DNA of 64,000 bases from Anaerostipes hominis (ex Lee et al. 2021). Its GTDB lineage: Bacteria; Bacillota; Clostridia; Lachnospirales; Lachnospiraceae. The stretch's first letter is position 1. Each line of letters opens with the position of its first letter. The notes beneath the pieces were generated by a model. The model was not told the DNA's origin, ran no database searches, and was given only the letters and a program-made list of their open reading frames with translations. Shown in pieces: positions 26,562-35,680 of this stretch. The translations under genes and the position numbers were made by a program. The stretch spans positions 1 to 64,000 of the forward strand of contig NZ_NQOG01000007.1 of assembly GCF_002270485.1 (NCBI RefSeq), written 5' to 3'.

Positions 26562-27965
26562 ATGTTTTGTTTAGCTGATATATTTAAGAAAAAAATAGAG
26601 AAAGAAGATATAGCAACGCTTCTAAGAACAAGTCCGGATAGGCTGATACAATTTGAAAAAGCATATAGAGATTTAGCATTACGTGATTCCTCTACAGATA
26701 ACTTTTTTCAGTTAAATGCCAAACAGGCAGCTGAAATGCAGGAAGGTATCACAATTGAGGACACCACAGTAGATCTAAATGATATGATCAATCGTATTGT
26801 TAAAGAATTAATATCTGCAACGTCTGTATGGTCATATGATGGAAAACATGTCTTTACGAAGAGGGGCACAAATTTTGACGCTGCAGAAAAAGTTACGAAT
26901 GAAGAAATTATGCAGTTACCCGAGCAGCTACGCCCTGCATTAACGGGAAGTTTGGCCAAGGTCGACATTAAGGAACCATCCTATGTGGTCTTAGCAAATG
27001 ATTATCAAAAATATTTAATGGAAAAGAATTTTACAAAGAAGAATATGTTTTATCATCATTTTCGTCAGGGATTGGATATTTTGGATTTAGATCCCATCAC
27101 TTATGAAATGATAGCCACAAATCCTAATTCTATGGGCCATTGGTTGCCGCAGCTTGTTCATGCAGCTTCACAAAGAGGATTTTTCAAAATTCCAAAGACG
27201 ACAATTCTCCGTGTGCCTTTACCCATGCTGCAATTGACACGTTTGGATTATATGTCGTTAACCAGAACGACATTGGATATCGTTGATATGTTCTGCAGGG
27301 AGATTTTTAATCTGGAGGAAGATAAAGAGTATTTCATTAAAACAGGAACATATTCTTCGAAATTTGATTTCCGGAACGCTTATGTACATGGCACGAAAGA
27401 AGTAAGAGAACTAGGAGAATACTTATTGTTCATTCATCATCAGGCCTGCCAGATGGCTTCACCATTAAATAACATAAGTATTTATGGTGTATCTACAACG
27501 AACGAATGGGTTGTAAGAGAATTCATCCGGGACAAAGAAAATAACCCTTGCATCTATAAAGGCCTTCCACTGCATACAGAATATCGTGCATTTGTAGATC
27601 TGGATTCAAAAGAAGTACTGGGAATAAACCCGTATTGGGATTCGAAGATCATGAAACAGCGTTTTGGGCATGAAGAAGATAAAGACAGTCCACATAACAT
27701 GCATGATTTTATTATATATTCTATGCATGAAGAAACTCTTATGAATCGATATCATGAGAATGAGTCACAAATATTAAAACAAGTAGAATTGTTAGTAAAT
27801 GACATGGAAGGATTGTCTGGTCAGTGGTCTATTGACATTATGCAAAATGGAAAAAAGTTCTGGCTGATTGATATGGCTTTGGCCGCGAATTCTGCTTTAA
27901 AAGAATGTATTCCAAGAGGGAAGTTGAAACCAATTCAGGAAAACTGGATTCCTGTACTAAAGTAG
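26562..27965 (+). CDS. ATP-grasp protein, CDC123-like
   Basis: Encodes about 467 residues. The C-terminal two thirds fits an ATP-grasp fold of the D123/CDC123 type: FIKTGTYSSKFDFRNA (nucleotide-binding Lys), WVVREFIRD, TEYRAFVDLDSKEVLG and WSIDIMQNGKKFWLIDMALA (acidic metal-binding end). Such proteins may ligate an amine or amino acid to a carboxylate; CDC123 itself is an assembly factor in eukaryotes. The substrate here is unknown. ATG 26562 is preferred over ATG 26511, whose Shine-Dalgarno is only 2 nt away. It probably shares a transcript with the small Cys-rich gene. Confidence 0.65.
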   Translation: MFCLADIFKKKIEKEDIATLLRTSPDRLIQFEKAYRDLALRDSSTDNFFQLNAKQAAEMQEGITIEDTTVDLNDMINRIVKELISATSVWSYDGKHVFTKRGTNFDAAEKVTNEEIMQLPEQLRPALTGSLAKVDIKEPSYVVLANDYQKYLMEKNFTKKNMFYHHFRQGLDILDLDPITYEMIATNPNSMGHWLPQLVHAASQRGFFKIPKTTILRVPLPMLQLTRLDYMSLTRTTLDIVDMFCREIFNLEEDKEYFIKTGTYSSKFDFRNAYVHGTKEVRELGEYLLFIHHQACQMASPLNNISIYGVSTTNEWVVREFIRDKENNPCIYKGLPLHTEYRAFVDLDSKEVLGINPYWDSKIMKQRFGHEEDKDSPHNMHDFIIYSMHEETLMNRYHENESQILKQVELLVNDMEGLSGQWSIDIMQNGKKFWLIDMALAANSALKECIPRGKLKPIQENWIPVLK

Positions 27966-27992
27966 AGTTAATTTAAATTCTATAATATTACA

Positions 27993-28036
27993 AAAGCACT
28001 GGTGTGAAATTAAATTTTCAGACAGTGCTTTTTGTT
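27993..28036 (+). terminator. Intrinsic terminator
   Basis: AAAGCACTG / CAGTGCTTT perfect stem with a 21-nt loop and T5. Confidence 0.75.
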
Positions 28037-28058
28037 TATGAAGGGAATAGTTTGTTCT

Positions 28059-28073
28059 CATACTATAAATAGA
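28059..28073 (+). promoter_or_regulatory. CATACTAT box
   Basis: CATACTATAAATAGA, 45 bp upstream of the coiled-coil gene and 24 bp after a terminator. Confidence 0.72.
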
Positions 28074-28103
28074 AGAACTAAGAAAGAAGAAAGGAGAAAA
28101 AAG

Positions 28104-28373
28104 ATGCATGTTTTAATGTTGAACGATGGTACGATGATTTGCCCGGGCGGCCTATCGGATGCGGTCCAAATTGTTGGAGAAGAGCTATCTCAAGAGCTTG
28201 CCAAGCTGATAGAATTGGAGGTGAAAAAAATCTGCCAGGAAACAAAAGAACTTCATTTGGAACTTGATGCTTGTGCCCAGGAAATCTCTATATATGAAGA
28301 GAAAAATGCAGCTTTGGAAGAAGAGAATCAGGTGTTAATCCAGAGAATAGAGTCAGCATATGATGTTATTTAA
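28104..28373 (+). CDS. Small coiled-coil protein
   Basis: Encodes 89 residues. The C-terminal half (ELHLELDACAQEISIYEEKNAALEEENQVL) is a coiled coil. AAGGAG is 8 nt upstream of ATG 28104. Function unknown. Confidence 0.62.
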   Translation: MHVLMLNDGTMICPGGLSDAVQIVGEELSQELAKLIELEVKKICQETKELHLELDACAQEISIYEEKNAALEEENQVLIQRIESAYDVI

Positions 28374-28572
28374 TCTAAAGAATTGTAAATTGAAGAGAAA
28401 GCGTGGGACATTATGTCTAATGAGAAATGGGTATGGAGTTGTCATCCAAATATCAACCAAAGATCCATGGTGGCTGCCACATAAAGAACTGCATTGCTAC
28501 GAGAATGGAATGCTACAACTTTATGGTTGGCTGTTTTTCTATGTTGGAACAATAAGAGAGGGGGAACTATGA
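28360..28572 (+). CDS. Small hypothetical protein, start uncertain
   Basis: Encodes up to 70 residues; the C-terminal part (PHKELHCYENGMLQLYGWLFFY) looks natural. The start at 28360 overlaps the previous gene and lacks a good ribosome-binding site, so an internal ATG may be used. Its stop overlaps the next start by 4 bp. Confidence 0.4.
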   Translation: MMLFNLKNCKLKRKRGTLCLMRNGYGVVIQISTKDPWWLPHKELHCYENGMLQLYGWLFFYVGTIREGEL

Positions 28573-28919
28573 GGCATAGAGAGAAACGAACGCTGTATCA
28601 AAGTAACTATTGTTCTATTATAGAGTGTATCAATGACTTCGGAGAAGTATGGGTATTGGATTCTGACCACAGAATGATTGCAAGCTACATATATGCTGAT
28701 AAACAGGAGTTGAAGGTCTTTATAAAGGAGCTTTCCAAAAGATGCAGAGACAAGAATGAGGAAGCAGTTGCGTTTTATCTCTTTGAGAAACTGGAAGCGT
28801 GCGAGGTTCGGCATTATGCTGATCTTGTGTCTCTTTACCAAATCTTTGGGGAAGATCGTGTTTATCGAATCGGAACTAGTGCCATTATCATGCCACTAAT
28901 TAACGAAATAACAGTATAA
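28569..28919 (+). CDS. Hypothetical protein
   Basis: Encodes 116 residues, alpha/beta (VWVLDSDHRMIASYIYADKQ and a long helical middle). GGGGG is 3-7 nt before ATG 28569, and it overlaps the preceding small ORF. Not recognised. Confidence 0.6.
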   Translation: MRHREKRTLYQSNYCSIIECINDFGEVWVLDSDHRMIASYIYADKQELKVFIKELSKRCRDKNEEAVAFYLFEKLEACEVRHYADLVSLYQIFGEDRVYRIGTSAIIMPLINEITV

Positions 28920-28966
28920 AGGTTTTTACAGCTGTTTTAGAGGTTAGATTTACCAGGAGGAATTAC

Positions 28967-29380
28967 ATGAGTCGAAACTGTATAAAATGTGGCACTATTT
29001 TATGTGGAAGATCGGATCAGATCTTTTGCACTCCAAGCTGCAGATATAAATATTATCATAGCAGTCATTTAGTCCTAATACTAAAAAAGCAATGGTTCGA
29101 TATGATTCTAAGTGGTGTAAAAACTGAGGAATATAGAGAAATCAAACCATACTGGAAAAAGCGGTTTCAAAATTATTTCGGCCAATATTATGACTGTTCT
29201 ATAAATCCTCCATCCATTGTTTGGAGCAATCAAAAGAAAAGTGTCATTTTTAGAAATGGATATCATAGTGATGCTAGGCAGTTTACAGCCGAATGCACAA
29301 GAGAAGAATGGGGTGCCGAATGCGGAAAACAATATTATATTTTATCCATGCATAGAATTTTTGATGTTAGAAACGATTGA
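28967..29380 (+). CDS. ASCH/PUA-like domain protein with N-terminal zinc finger
   Basis: Encodes 137 residues. The N-terminus has two CxxC pairs (CIKCGTILCG, CTPSCRYKYY). From residue ~33 the ASCH-type pattern appears: LVLILKKQWFDMILSGVKTEEYRE, then KSVIFRNGYHSDARQF. ASCH domains bind RNA or modified nucleotides and are common in mobile elements. AGGAGG is 8 nt upstream. Partner unknown. Confidence 0.75.
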   Translation: MSRNCIKCGTILCGRSDQIFCTPSCRYKYYHSSHLVLILKKQWFDMILSGVKTEEYREIKPYWKKRFQNYFGQYYDCSINPPSIVWSNQKKSVIFRNGYHSDARQFTAECTREEWGAECGKQYYILSMHRIFDVRND

Positions 29381-29554
29381 TTTATACGTTGTCAATGAAA
29401 AGACGACTTATAGGTAGCGAAGGTATCATAACAGATATCTACTATCGAAAGGAACTGTATTTTGGAAGGAAGGATATCTAGGTAAGAATGATTGAAGAGA
29501 AAATAAGTTGTGATTTTTTATTAGCCAGACTATAATAAAAGAAAGGAGAAAGCC

Positions 29555-29764
29555 ATGATTGGAGGAAAAATGATGCAGGGAAAAAGTGAAAATGGATTTG
29601 ATATTTCGGATGAAGAAATGGATGCCCGTTTTAATCTTGCGGTAGACCGAGCGATACAAAAAGCTAAAGTTATGGGAAAGCCGATTGCCAAATATGATGA
29701 GAAACTTAAAAAAGCATATTTAGAGTATCCGGATGGCAGGAGAGAATATGGAACGAAAGCCTGA
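29555..29764 (+). CDS. Putative antitoxin of the zeta-like toxin
   Basis: Encodes 69 residues: acidic N-terminal half (DISDEEMDARFNLAVDRA) and basic C-terminal half. It overlaps the toxin gene by 17 bp, which is typical of toxin-antitoxin operons. The sequence is not that of classic epsilon, so the antitoxin role is inferred from position. AAGGAG is upstream. Confidence 0.65.
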   Translation: MIGGKMMQGKSENGFDISDEEMDARFNLAVDRAIQKAKVMGKPIAKYDEKLKKAYLEYPDGRREYGTKA

Positions 29765-30311
29765 GATTTTAGTATTTGCCGGCCCAAATGGCTCTGGTAA
29801 AAGTACGATTACAGAGTTGATTGAGGTTATTGGCGAATATGTGAATGCCGATGATATTCAGCGAACGACAGGCTGCACAAATATGGAGGCAGCTTTACTG
29901 GCCGAAAAACGACGAAATGATTTATTGCAGCAAAAAAGGGATTTTACGTTTGAGACCGTTCTTTCAACCGAACGCAATATAAAGTTATTGCAAAAAGCTA
30001 AAGCTGAAGGATACTTTATCAAATGCATTTATGTATTAACAAGTAATTCTGATATTAATGTAGAACGTGTTGCATCAAGGGTCTTATCTGGCGGACACGA
30101 TGTTCCAAAAGAAAAAATCCTTTGCAGATATGAAAGAGCGATGAAACTGATCCCTGATCTGATAAAAACTTGTGATATTATACACATTTATGATAACTCT
30201 CAAAGACCTTTTCGAATCTATAAAAACCGAAAGGGAAGAGAGTTTGTCTGGGCATCTGATTTTTGGACGGAGGAACAGATAAAAGAGTTAGTAGCAAGAG
30301 AACGATGTTAA
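29748..30311 (+). CDS. Zeta-toxin-like kinase
   Basis: Encodes 187 residues. It has a Walker A (FAGPNGSGKST), an Asn-Ala-Asp-Asp segment (YVNADDIQRTTG), and FTFETVLSTERN. These are the landmarks of zeta/PezT-like toxins, which phosphorylate UDP-GlcNAc and block cell-wall synthesis. ATG 29748 has GGAG 6 nt upstream. With the gene before it, it would stabilise the element. Other zeta-family kinases act on different substrates, so the target is inferred. Confidence 0.82.
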   Translation: MERKPEILVFAGPNGSGKSTITELIEVIGEYVNADDIQRTTGCTNMEAALLAEKRRNDLLQQKRDFTFETVLSTERNIKLLQKAKAEGYFIKCIYVLTSNSDINVERVASRVLSGGHDVPKEKILCRYERAMKLIPDLIKTCDIIHIYDNSQRPFRIYKNRKGREFVWASDFWTEEQIKELVARERC

Positions 30312-30350
30312 AAAGAAGTCTAAAAGACGAGTAAGATCATGTATATAAAA

Positions 30351-30388
30351 GGACGACGAGGAACATAATCTTTGTCGTCCTTTTTTTA
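30351..30388 (+). terminator. Intrinsic terminator
   Basis: GGACGAC / GTCGTCC stem, T7 tail, after the toxin gene. Confidence 0.85.
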
Positions 30389-30399
30389 TGTGTATTTAT

Positions 30400-30414
30400 C
30401 ATACTAAGATTGAA
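30400..30414 (+). promoter_or_regulatory. CATACTAA box (variant)
   Basis: CATACTAAGATTGAA, 29 bp upstream of the glucosaminidase start and 12 bp after the terminator T-run. Confidence 0.6.
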
Positions 30415-30428
30415 AGGAGGTTTTATAT

Positions 30429-31595
30429 TTGAAGAAAGGGAAAAACATCAGTAAAATGATCGCCGCCATTTTAATAGGGAGCCTTTTGATGCCATCCACT
30501 ATTACCTATGCCAGCGGAGATAGCGATGACCTATTTTCTTCTGAGGAAAACACTGCAGAAGCACGGTGTAAAGTGATCCATATTAACAAAGATGCTATTG
30601 CAAACGGTACGAATAAGAAAAACGAACAGAAAGCGGAAGAGACCGGTCTAGCAAAGAGAATCAAGGCACCATCGAAAGAAAAAGTAGTGATAAATGAAAA
30701 CGTGATGAAAAGAAAAGCTGATATCCAAAAAGAGATTGCTGAAATAAGGAAAGCAAGGAGGCGTTATAAAGAAAGCAAGAAGCTTAAAGAGACTGTTGAA
30801 GCCTTTTATCAAAAAATCGGAACGACCGAAGAAGAAGTTGCCGCAGCCCTGTCCGCCAAAAAGAAAACAGGTAAAGAATTGGATGCCACAGTTGAAGATA
30901 AAAACAAAAAAGAATTGCTTCTCGCTCTGTCAAAGGAGATAGAGGATTCATATGTCGCAGAAGTAGCAAATACTTACACTTTTGATCTGGAACTGCATGC
31001 TAAAAAGATTGTAGAAAACGTAGAACTGCTCGATCTCAAGTCCTATCTTGATAAGTATCGTAAAGCATCAAAAAATGATACAAGAAGCATTGTAAAACTA
31101 CAGAAGGAAGCTAATTCTCTTCATGAACTGCGGAAGTTCGATCCTAAGAATCTGCTCATAAAAAGTCATGTTACGAAAGATGAGATGCAGAAGATCCTAT
31201 CCGGCACAGAGCTTTCTGATTGTGCTGCCTACTTTGTTGAATGCGAAGAAACCTATGGAGTAAATGCTATTTTTATCGCGGGGATTGCCATTCATGAAAG
31301 TGGATGGGGAACCAGCCGCAGGGCAAGAGAGGATAATAACCTAACTGGATATGGCGTTACTTCTGATGAAGCCAAAGGAATCAATGAAAATACCAGAAGG
31401 TCCGGCCTCCTTCGAACAGCAAAATGTTTGAAGGAAAGTTATCTGACAAAAGGATCAAAGTTCTATCATGGGACGTCAGTTTCTGCGATTAACGTAAAAT
31501 ATTGCGTCGGAGATACCTGGGCGTCATCAGTGACAAAGGCCGGCTATGAGCTAATAGAGCGTATTGGTGATCTAAGAGGCTATCGAAAGGAATAG
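30429..31595 (+). CDS. Secreted glucosaminidase-type cell-wall hydrolase
   Basis: Encodes 388 residues. It has a signal peptide (residues 1-28, ending YASG), a Lys/Glu-rich linker with coiled-coil character (to ~210), and a C-terminal lysozyme-fold glucosaminidase domain (FIAGIAIHESGWGTSRRARE with the catalytic Glu, then NNLTGYG and TKAGYELI). It would cut peptidoglycan glycan strands. The TTG start has AAAGGAGG 8 nt upstream. It is next to a C39-like peptidase gene; such pairs of wall hydrolases serve DNA-transfer machines in Gram-positive elements, which is inference here. Confidence 0.82.
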   Translation: MKKGKNISKMIAAILIGSLLMPSTITYASGDSDDLFSSEENTAEARCKVIHINKDAIANGTNKKNEQKAEETGLAKRIKAPSKEKVVINENVMKRKADIQKEIAEIRKARRRYKESKKLKETVEAFYQKIGTTEEEVAAALSAKKKTGKELDATVEDKNKKELLLALSKEIEDSYVAEVANTYTFDLELHAKKIVENVELLDLKSYLDKYRKASKNDTRSIVKLQKEANSLHELRKFDPKNLLIKSHVTKDEMQKILSGTELSDCAAYFVECEETYGVNAIFIAGIAIHESGWGTSRRAREDNNLTGYGVTSDEAKGINENTRRSGLLRTAKCLKESYLTKGSKFYHGTSVSAINVKYCVGDTWASSVTKAGYELIERIGDLRGYRKE

Positions 31596-31604
31596 GTGGG
31601 TGCT

Positions 31605-33122
31605 ATGCAGAAGGTTAAATATAAGCGTCCCTTCTACTTCCATGGCAGATTTCACGAACTTGGTATTGGGAGGAAGAGACATTATTTTTTCCTAGATGGA
31701 CAAGAAATCCAAATAGGACGAAAAGATGGGCGGAGATTCAAACGGTTCAGAACTATACGCGAGGTCCCCATTGTATTGGACGGTCGGGACCTTGTCCTAG
31801 TGATTGATATTACGAAAGATAAAGAACAAAGAGCCGATCTCTTAGAGCAGGGTCAGTCCATCATTACTAATGAATATCAGAACAAAGAGAAAAGGAAAAG
31901 GGCAGTGAGAACGATTCACAAAAGAATTTCTGCGTGTTTACTGATGCTGCTGATTTCAACTGGAACCATATCTGTATCGGCAAACGAGCCGAAAACTACA
32001 GAAATTCAAGCTCCAGCACAGACGGAAGTCTCAACACAGGCTTCTATATCGACAGAAGCAACATTGACAGAGCAAACGAAAGTAAACGTGCATCAGAAAA
32101 AAGAACAGTCGAAAAAGAAAGAGAATTCCAAAAAGAAATCAAAGGAACCAAAAACGAAAAAGAGGACTCAACCTTCTAAATTAAAAAAGCTTAAGAAGAC
32201 AAAAAAGAAGGAACAGAAGATCCAGGTAAAGATCCGGCCGCAGATTTCAAAATCCTATACAGAAGAATCTTTGAAAATGAAGAGAAATAAAGAATACATC
32301 GGACATTATATTTATTTTAACCAGGGCGATGCAGCATGGAATCAAAATGGATATGGGATTCATGCAGCAGGATGCGGTCCTACTTCCATGGCTGTATGCG
32401 TTACAAATTTGACAAAGAAATGGGTAACACCTGTGGACACAACAAAATGGGCTTATGAAAATGGTTATTATTCCAGCGAGGGAAGTGTTCATTCTGCGAT
32501 TCCGGCCATGGCGGCCCACTGGGACCTTGGATGCGAAGGACTTGGTACGACAGAACAGGCAATCAAAAAATCATTAAAGAAAGGACGTCCTGTCATTGCC
32601 TTAATGGGTCCTGGATATTTTACGTCCGGAGGACATTTTATGGTTCTGATTGACATTGATCAAAATGATAATGTAACCATCGCAGATGTTGGAAGCAGAA
32701 GGCGCAGTCATTATAAATACCCTCTAAGGGATGTTATAGGACAATCAAAAAAGGCAGATGCAGGAGGTCCATTTTGGTCTGTTTATCTAAAAAAATCGGT
32801 GAGAGTAACGAAACATAAAAAAGGAAAGAAACAAAAAGAAGTGCAGGATGGATTCGAAAAAATTATTCAAGAGTTTTATGCCGGGATCGAGGAAGGAAAA
32901 ATCCTCATAGGACATAAAAGGATGGCTGGGGAAAAGTTAACAGGATCCGGAAAGTTTCTTAAAAATCAGGTTTTAAGCTTGGCAGCAAAACTCGGGGACG
33001 GGAAGATCAAGAGTATTGCAAATACTTATTCTTTTGAATCTATGCCGATTGGAGATGAAAAAGGACTTCTAAGCAGCCCATCTGGTTTTAATTTAAATAA
33101 ATACTTAGAAAGAACGTATTAA
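31605..33122 (+). CDS. Membrane-anchored C39-like peptidase
   Basis: Encodes 505 residues. About 105 residues are cytoplasmic, then a transmembrane helix (ISACLLMLLISTGTISV), then a Lys-rich external linker (~150-215). The C39-like papain-fold domain follows: GCGPTSMAVCV (catalytic Cys) and GGHFMVLIDI (catalytic His), then DVGSR. The C-terminal ~110 residues are unassigned. ATG 31605 follows AGGTGGG; the gene starts 9 bp after the previous stop. It probably cleaves wall peptides or processes exported proteins. Confidence 0.8.
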   Translation: MQKVKYKRPFYFHGRFHELGIGRKRHYFFLDGQEIQIGRKDGRRFKRFRTIREVPIVLDGRDLVLVIDITKDKEQRADLLEQGQSIITNEYQNKEKRKRAVRTIHKRISACLLMLLISTGTISVSANEPKTTEIQAPAQTEVSTQASISTEATLTEQTKVNVHQKKEQSKKKENSKKKSKEPKTKKRTQPSKLKKLKKTKKKEQKIQVKIRPQISKSYTEESLKMKRNKEYIGHYIYFNQGDAAWNQNGYGIHAAGCGPTSMAVCVTNLTKKWVTPVDTTKWAYENGYYSSEGSVHSAIPAMAAHWDLGCEGLGTTEQAIKKSLKKGRPVIALMGPGYFTSGGHFMVLIDIDQNDNVTIADVGSRRRSHYKYPLRDVIGQSKKADAGGPFWSVYLKKSVRVTKHKKGKKQKEVQDGFEKIIQEFYAGIEEGKILIGHKRMAGEKLTGSGKFLKNQVLSLAAKLGDGKIKSIANTYSFESMPIGDEKGLLSSPSGFNLNKYLERTY

Positions 33123-33129
33123 AAGGGGA

Positions 33130-33158
33130 GACTCCTATCAAGATAGGGGTCTTTTTTT
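33130..33158 (+). terminator. Intrinsic terminator
   Basis: GACTCCTATC / GATAGGGGTC stem with an AA loop and T7. Confidence 0.82.
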
Positions 33159-34337
33159 ATGAATAATAAGTATGGCCAGTACGAAGCACTTTTGTTTTCC
33201 TCATACTATAAGTGGAAGGATAAAAAAGATGATTATTCTAAGGATCACTCTGTGTGTAATGGCAATCACACACTAAGTCAATCCCAAGGGTATAAGGGAG
33301 CAACTTGTGAAAAAACGGATATTACAGTTACGAATGCACCAGAGAAGGGTGTTTTTACGAGAAGAGAGAAGATAAATGCTTTGGGACATCAGTGGGATTC
33401 TGGAACTGTGACCCAGGAGGCCGATTGCACACACCCGGAAATCACAACATATCGATGCACCAGAGAAGACGTGTGGCCTGCCTGCACTGAAAAAAAGACA
33501 GAGGAAACCAAACCAGCATTAGGTCATGATTATCAATTAATATCAACTGCAGATGCCACTTGTACAAAAGATGGAGAGAAAGTCTATACCTGTTCCCATT
33601 GTCAGGATGTAAAGACAGAAACGATTCCAAAGACAGGACATCAGCATACGGAACTCCGTAATCAAAAAGATGCAGGCTGTACAGAAAATGGTTATACTGG
33701 CGATAGCTATTGTATCGACTGTGATCAGAAAGTTTCTTCCGGAACAACCATAAAAGCAAAAGGGCACAATTACGAGGAAATTTCCACGAAAAAAGCAACC
33801 TGCACAGAAACCGGAGAACAAAGTTTTACCTGCAGAAACTGCGGGGACACTTATATAAAAGAAATCCCAAAGCTGTCCCATAAATTTGAAGAAATAAGTA
33901 GAAAGCCAGCGTCTTGTATGGGATATGGGGTAATTTTTTATAAATGTTCTGAGTGTGGTAAGGAAGATTCGGACATTGATGAAGATGCCGTGCCTGTAGG
34001 TCATGACTATCAGCTGATCTCTACGACGGATGCTACTTGTACAAAGGATGGAAATAAATATTATCGATGCAGCAGATGTGAGGTTCCAAAATATGAGACG
34101 ATCCCTAAAACGGGGCATCAACATACAGAACTTCGGGATCAAAAAGATGCAGGCTGTACAGAAAATGGTTACACTGGCGACACATACTGCATGGACTGCA
34201 ACTGTTTATTGAAAGAAGGGACAGTGATTTCAAAAACGGGGCATGTATGGGATGACGGTGAAGTGACAATAGAGCCTACATTTTCAAAAACAGGGGAAAA
34301 ACTTATAGAAGTAAAAACTGCAGTAAAACAAAGATAG
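33159..34337 (+). CDS. CxxC-repeat surface protein, N-terminal fragment (frameshifted)
   Basis: An open frame of 392 codons of ~35-residue repeats of the form ATCTxxGxxxYxCxxCxxxxxExIPKTGHxH. Such cysteine repeats occur in secreted clostridial proteins, with no known activity. ATG 33159 lies in a terminator and has no ribosome-binding site. The CATACTAT box plus GGAAGG point to ATG 33229 in another frame, which opens a hydrophobic MIILRITLCVMAI signal-like stretch but stops after 15 codons. The frame ends at 34337 in mid-repeat and the repeat continues in a different frame. Confidence 0.65.
   Translation: MNNKYGQYEALLFSSYYKWKDKKDDYSKDHSVCNGNHTLSQSQGYKGATCEKTDITVTNAPEKGVFTRREKINALGHQWDSGTVTQEADCTHPEITTYRCTREDVWPACTEKKTEETKPALGHDYQLISTADATCTKDGEKVYTCSHCQDVKTETIPKTGHQHTELRNQKDAGCTENGYTGDSYCIDCDQKVSSGTTIKAKGHNYEEISTKKATCTETGEQSFTCRNCGDTYIKEIPKLSHKFEEISRKPASCMGYGVIFYKCSECGKEDSDIDEDAVPVGHDYQLISTTDATCTKDGNKYYRCSRCEVPKYETIPKTGHQHTELRDQKDAGCTENGYTGDTYCMDCNCLLKEGTVISKTGHVWDDGEVTIEPTFSKTGEKLIEVKTAVKQR
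33202..33216 (+). promoter_or_regulatory. CATACTAT box
   Basis: CATACTATAAGTGGA, followed by GGAAGG and ATG 33229; it lies inside the longest open frame of the repeat protein, which argues against a start at 33159. Confidence 0.68.
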
Positions 34338-34348
34338 AGGAAATTCCG

Positions 34349-35575
34349 ATGAAGAAACATAATTACGATATCGGAATTGTAACAAAAGAAGCAACCTGTA
34401 CGGAAGATGGTGAAAAGCAATATGTTTGCCTTGACTGTGGGAACGTGTATACGGAATTGATCCCTGCTGCTGGGCATCAACATACAGAGGTAAAAAATAA
34501 AAAGGCGGCAACCTGCATCGGGAAGGGCTATACCGGGGATATGTATTGTATGGATTGTAAAACACTGATTTTGGCCGGGAAAGAAATTGTAGCTACCGGA
34601 CATTCGTTTGATCAGGGGAAAGTGACAAAGCAGGCTACCTGTAAGCAAAATGGTATAAAAACTTATACCTGTAAGGAATGCCGAGAGACTAAAACGGAGA
34701 CGATTCCAAAAACAGCAGACCATACATGGGACCGCGGGAAGATCATAAAGGATGCAACCTGTAAGGAAGCAGGAGAGAAAACTTACACTTGTACTATCTG
34801 CGAAACCAAAAAAGCAGAAGTAATCACCAGAAAGACAGATCACAACTGGAATCATGGAAATATCATAAAGGCAGCCACTTGTACAAAAAATGGAGAGAGG
34901 GTATATACTTGCTTAACTTGCGGTGAAAGGAAGAAAGAAGTCCTTCCTGCAACAGGACACCATTATGGTTCATGGGTAAATCTGCTTCCTGCTACAGTCT
35001 TTACATCTGCACAGCATCGGCATATATGCAGTAAATGCGGGACATCTGAAACTTTATCTTATGGCAGGAAAATAAGGCCGACCATCAAACTAAATGCATC
35101 GAGTCTTAAATTGAAGGTTAAACAATCCACTATAAAATTAACAGCTGGTGGCCTTGCCAGTGGCGATTATGTGAGATCATGGAGCACCAGCAATAAAAAG
35201 ATTGTTACAGTCAGTAAAAAAGCAAATGGAAAATGCAGGATTACAGCCAAAAAAGCCGGAAGAGCAAAGGTTACGGTTGTCCTTGCCAGCGGATTAAAGA
35301 AAACAATTTCTGTTACTGTGCAGAAGCGTGACATTACCTGCACATCCATTAAGGGAGTACCAAAGGCTATCACACTTATAAGAAAGAGAAGTTATCAATT
35401 GCGGCCACAGATTTTTCCCATAACCTGTACAAAAAAAGTTAGCTATATATCTTCTAAGAAAAAGATTGTTAAAGTGAACTCTAAGGGTAAAATAACCGGA
35501 GGAAAGAAGGGTAGTGTAAAGATCATAGTTAAGGTCGGAAAAAAGAAATTCACATGTAAAGTTAAAGTTAGATAA
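34349..35575 (+). CDS. CxxC-repeat and Ig-like (Big_2) surface protein, C-terminal fragment
   Basis: Encodes 408 residues that continue the same cysteine repeats (to about residue 230) and then carry two bacterial Ig-like type 2 domains (SWSTSNKKIVTVSKKANGKC with ITAKKAGRAKVTV; SYISSKKKIVKVNSKGKIT). In this frame, codons before ATG 34349 read CSKTKIEEIP, exactly the missing repeat end. One extra base in the A5 tract at 34313-34317 would join it to the previous fragment, so this is probably one ~800-residue protein. It has no own ribosome-binding site. Confidence 0.68.
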   Translation: MKKHNYDIGIVTKEATCTEDGEKQYVCLDCGNVYTELIPAAGHQHTEVKNKKAATCIGKGYTGDMYCMDCKTLILAGKEIVATGHSFDQGKVTKQATCKQNGIKTYTCKECRETKTETIPKTADHTWDRGKIIKDATCKEAGEKTYTCTICETKKAEVITRKTDHNWNHGNIIKAATCTKNGERVYTCLTCGERKKEVLPATGHHYGSWVNLLPATVFTSAQHRHICSKCGTSETLSYGRKIRPTIKLNASSLKLKVKQSTIKLTAGGLASGDYVRSWSTSNKKIVTVSKKANGKCRITAKKAGRAKVTVVLASGLKKTISVTVQKRDITCTSIKGVPKAITLIRKRSYQLRPQIFPITCTKKVSYISSKKKIVKVNSKGKITGGKKGSVKIIVKVGKKKFTCKVKVR

Positions 35576-35593
35576 AAGATAGGATGTGTATGA

Positions 35594-35661
35594 TATAATT
35601 ATAAAAATAATAGATATCAGAAAATAAATTTAAACTGTTCCGGGATAAATTTTCTGGACAC
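35594..35661 (+). promoter_or_regulatory. Housekeeping-like promoter of the caspase-like gene
   Basis: TATAAT at 35594-35599 without a clear -35, then an imperfect repeat (TGTTCCGG / CTGGACA, 35636-35661) just upstream of the gene. No CATACTAT box is present, unlike most cassettes. Confidence 0.45.
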
Positions 35662-35680
35662 CTTATAAAAGGGAGAAAAT

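Noticed and set aside
33442-34855. Long minus-strand open frames (118, 199 and 228 codons) opposite the CxxC-repeat gene
   Set aside because: They mirror the repetitive plus-strand codons, have no ribosome-binding sites and no natural-looking domains.
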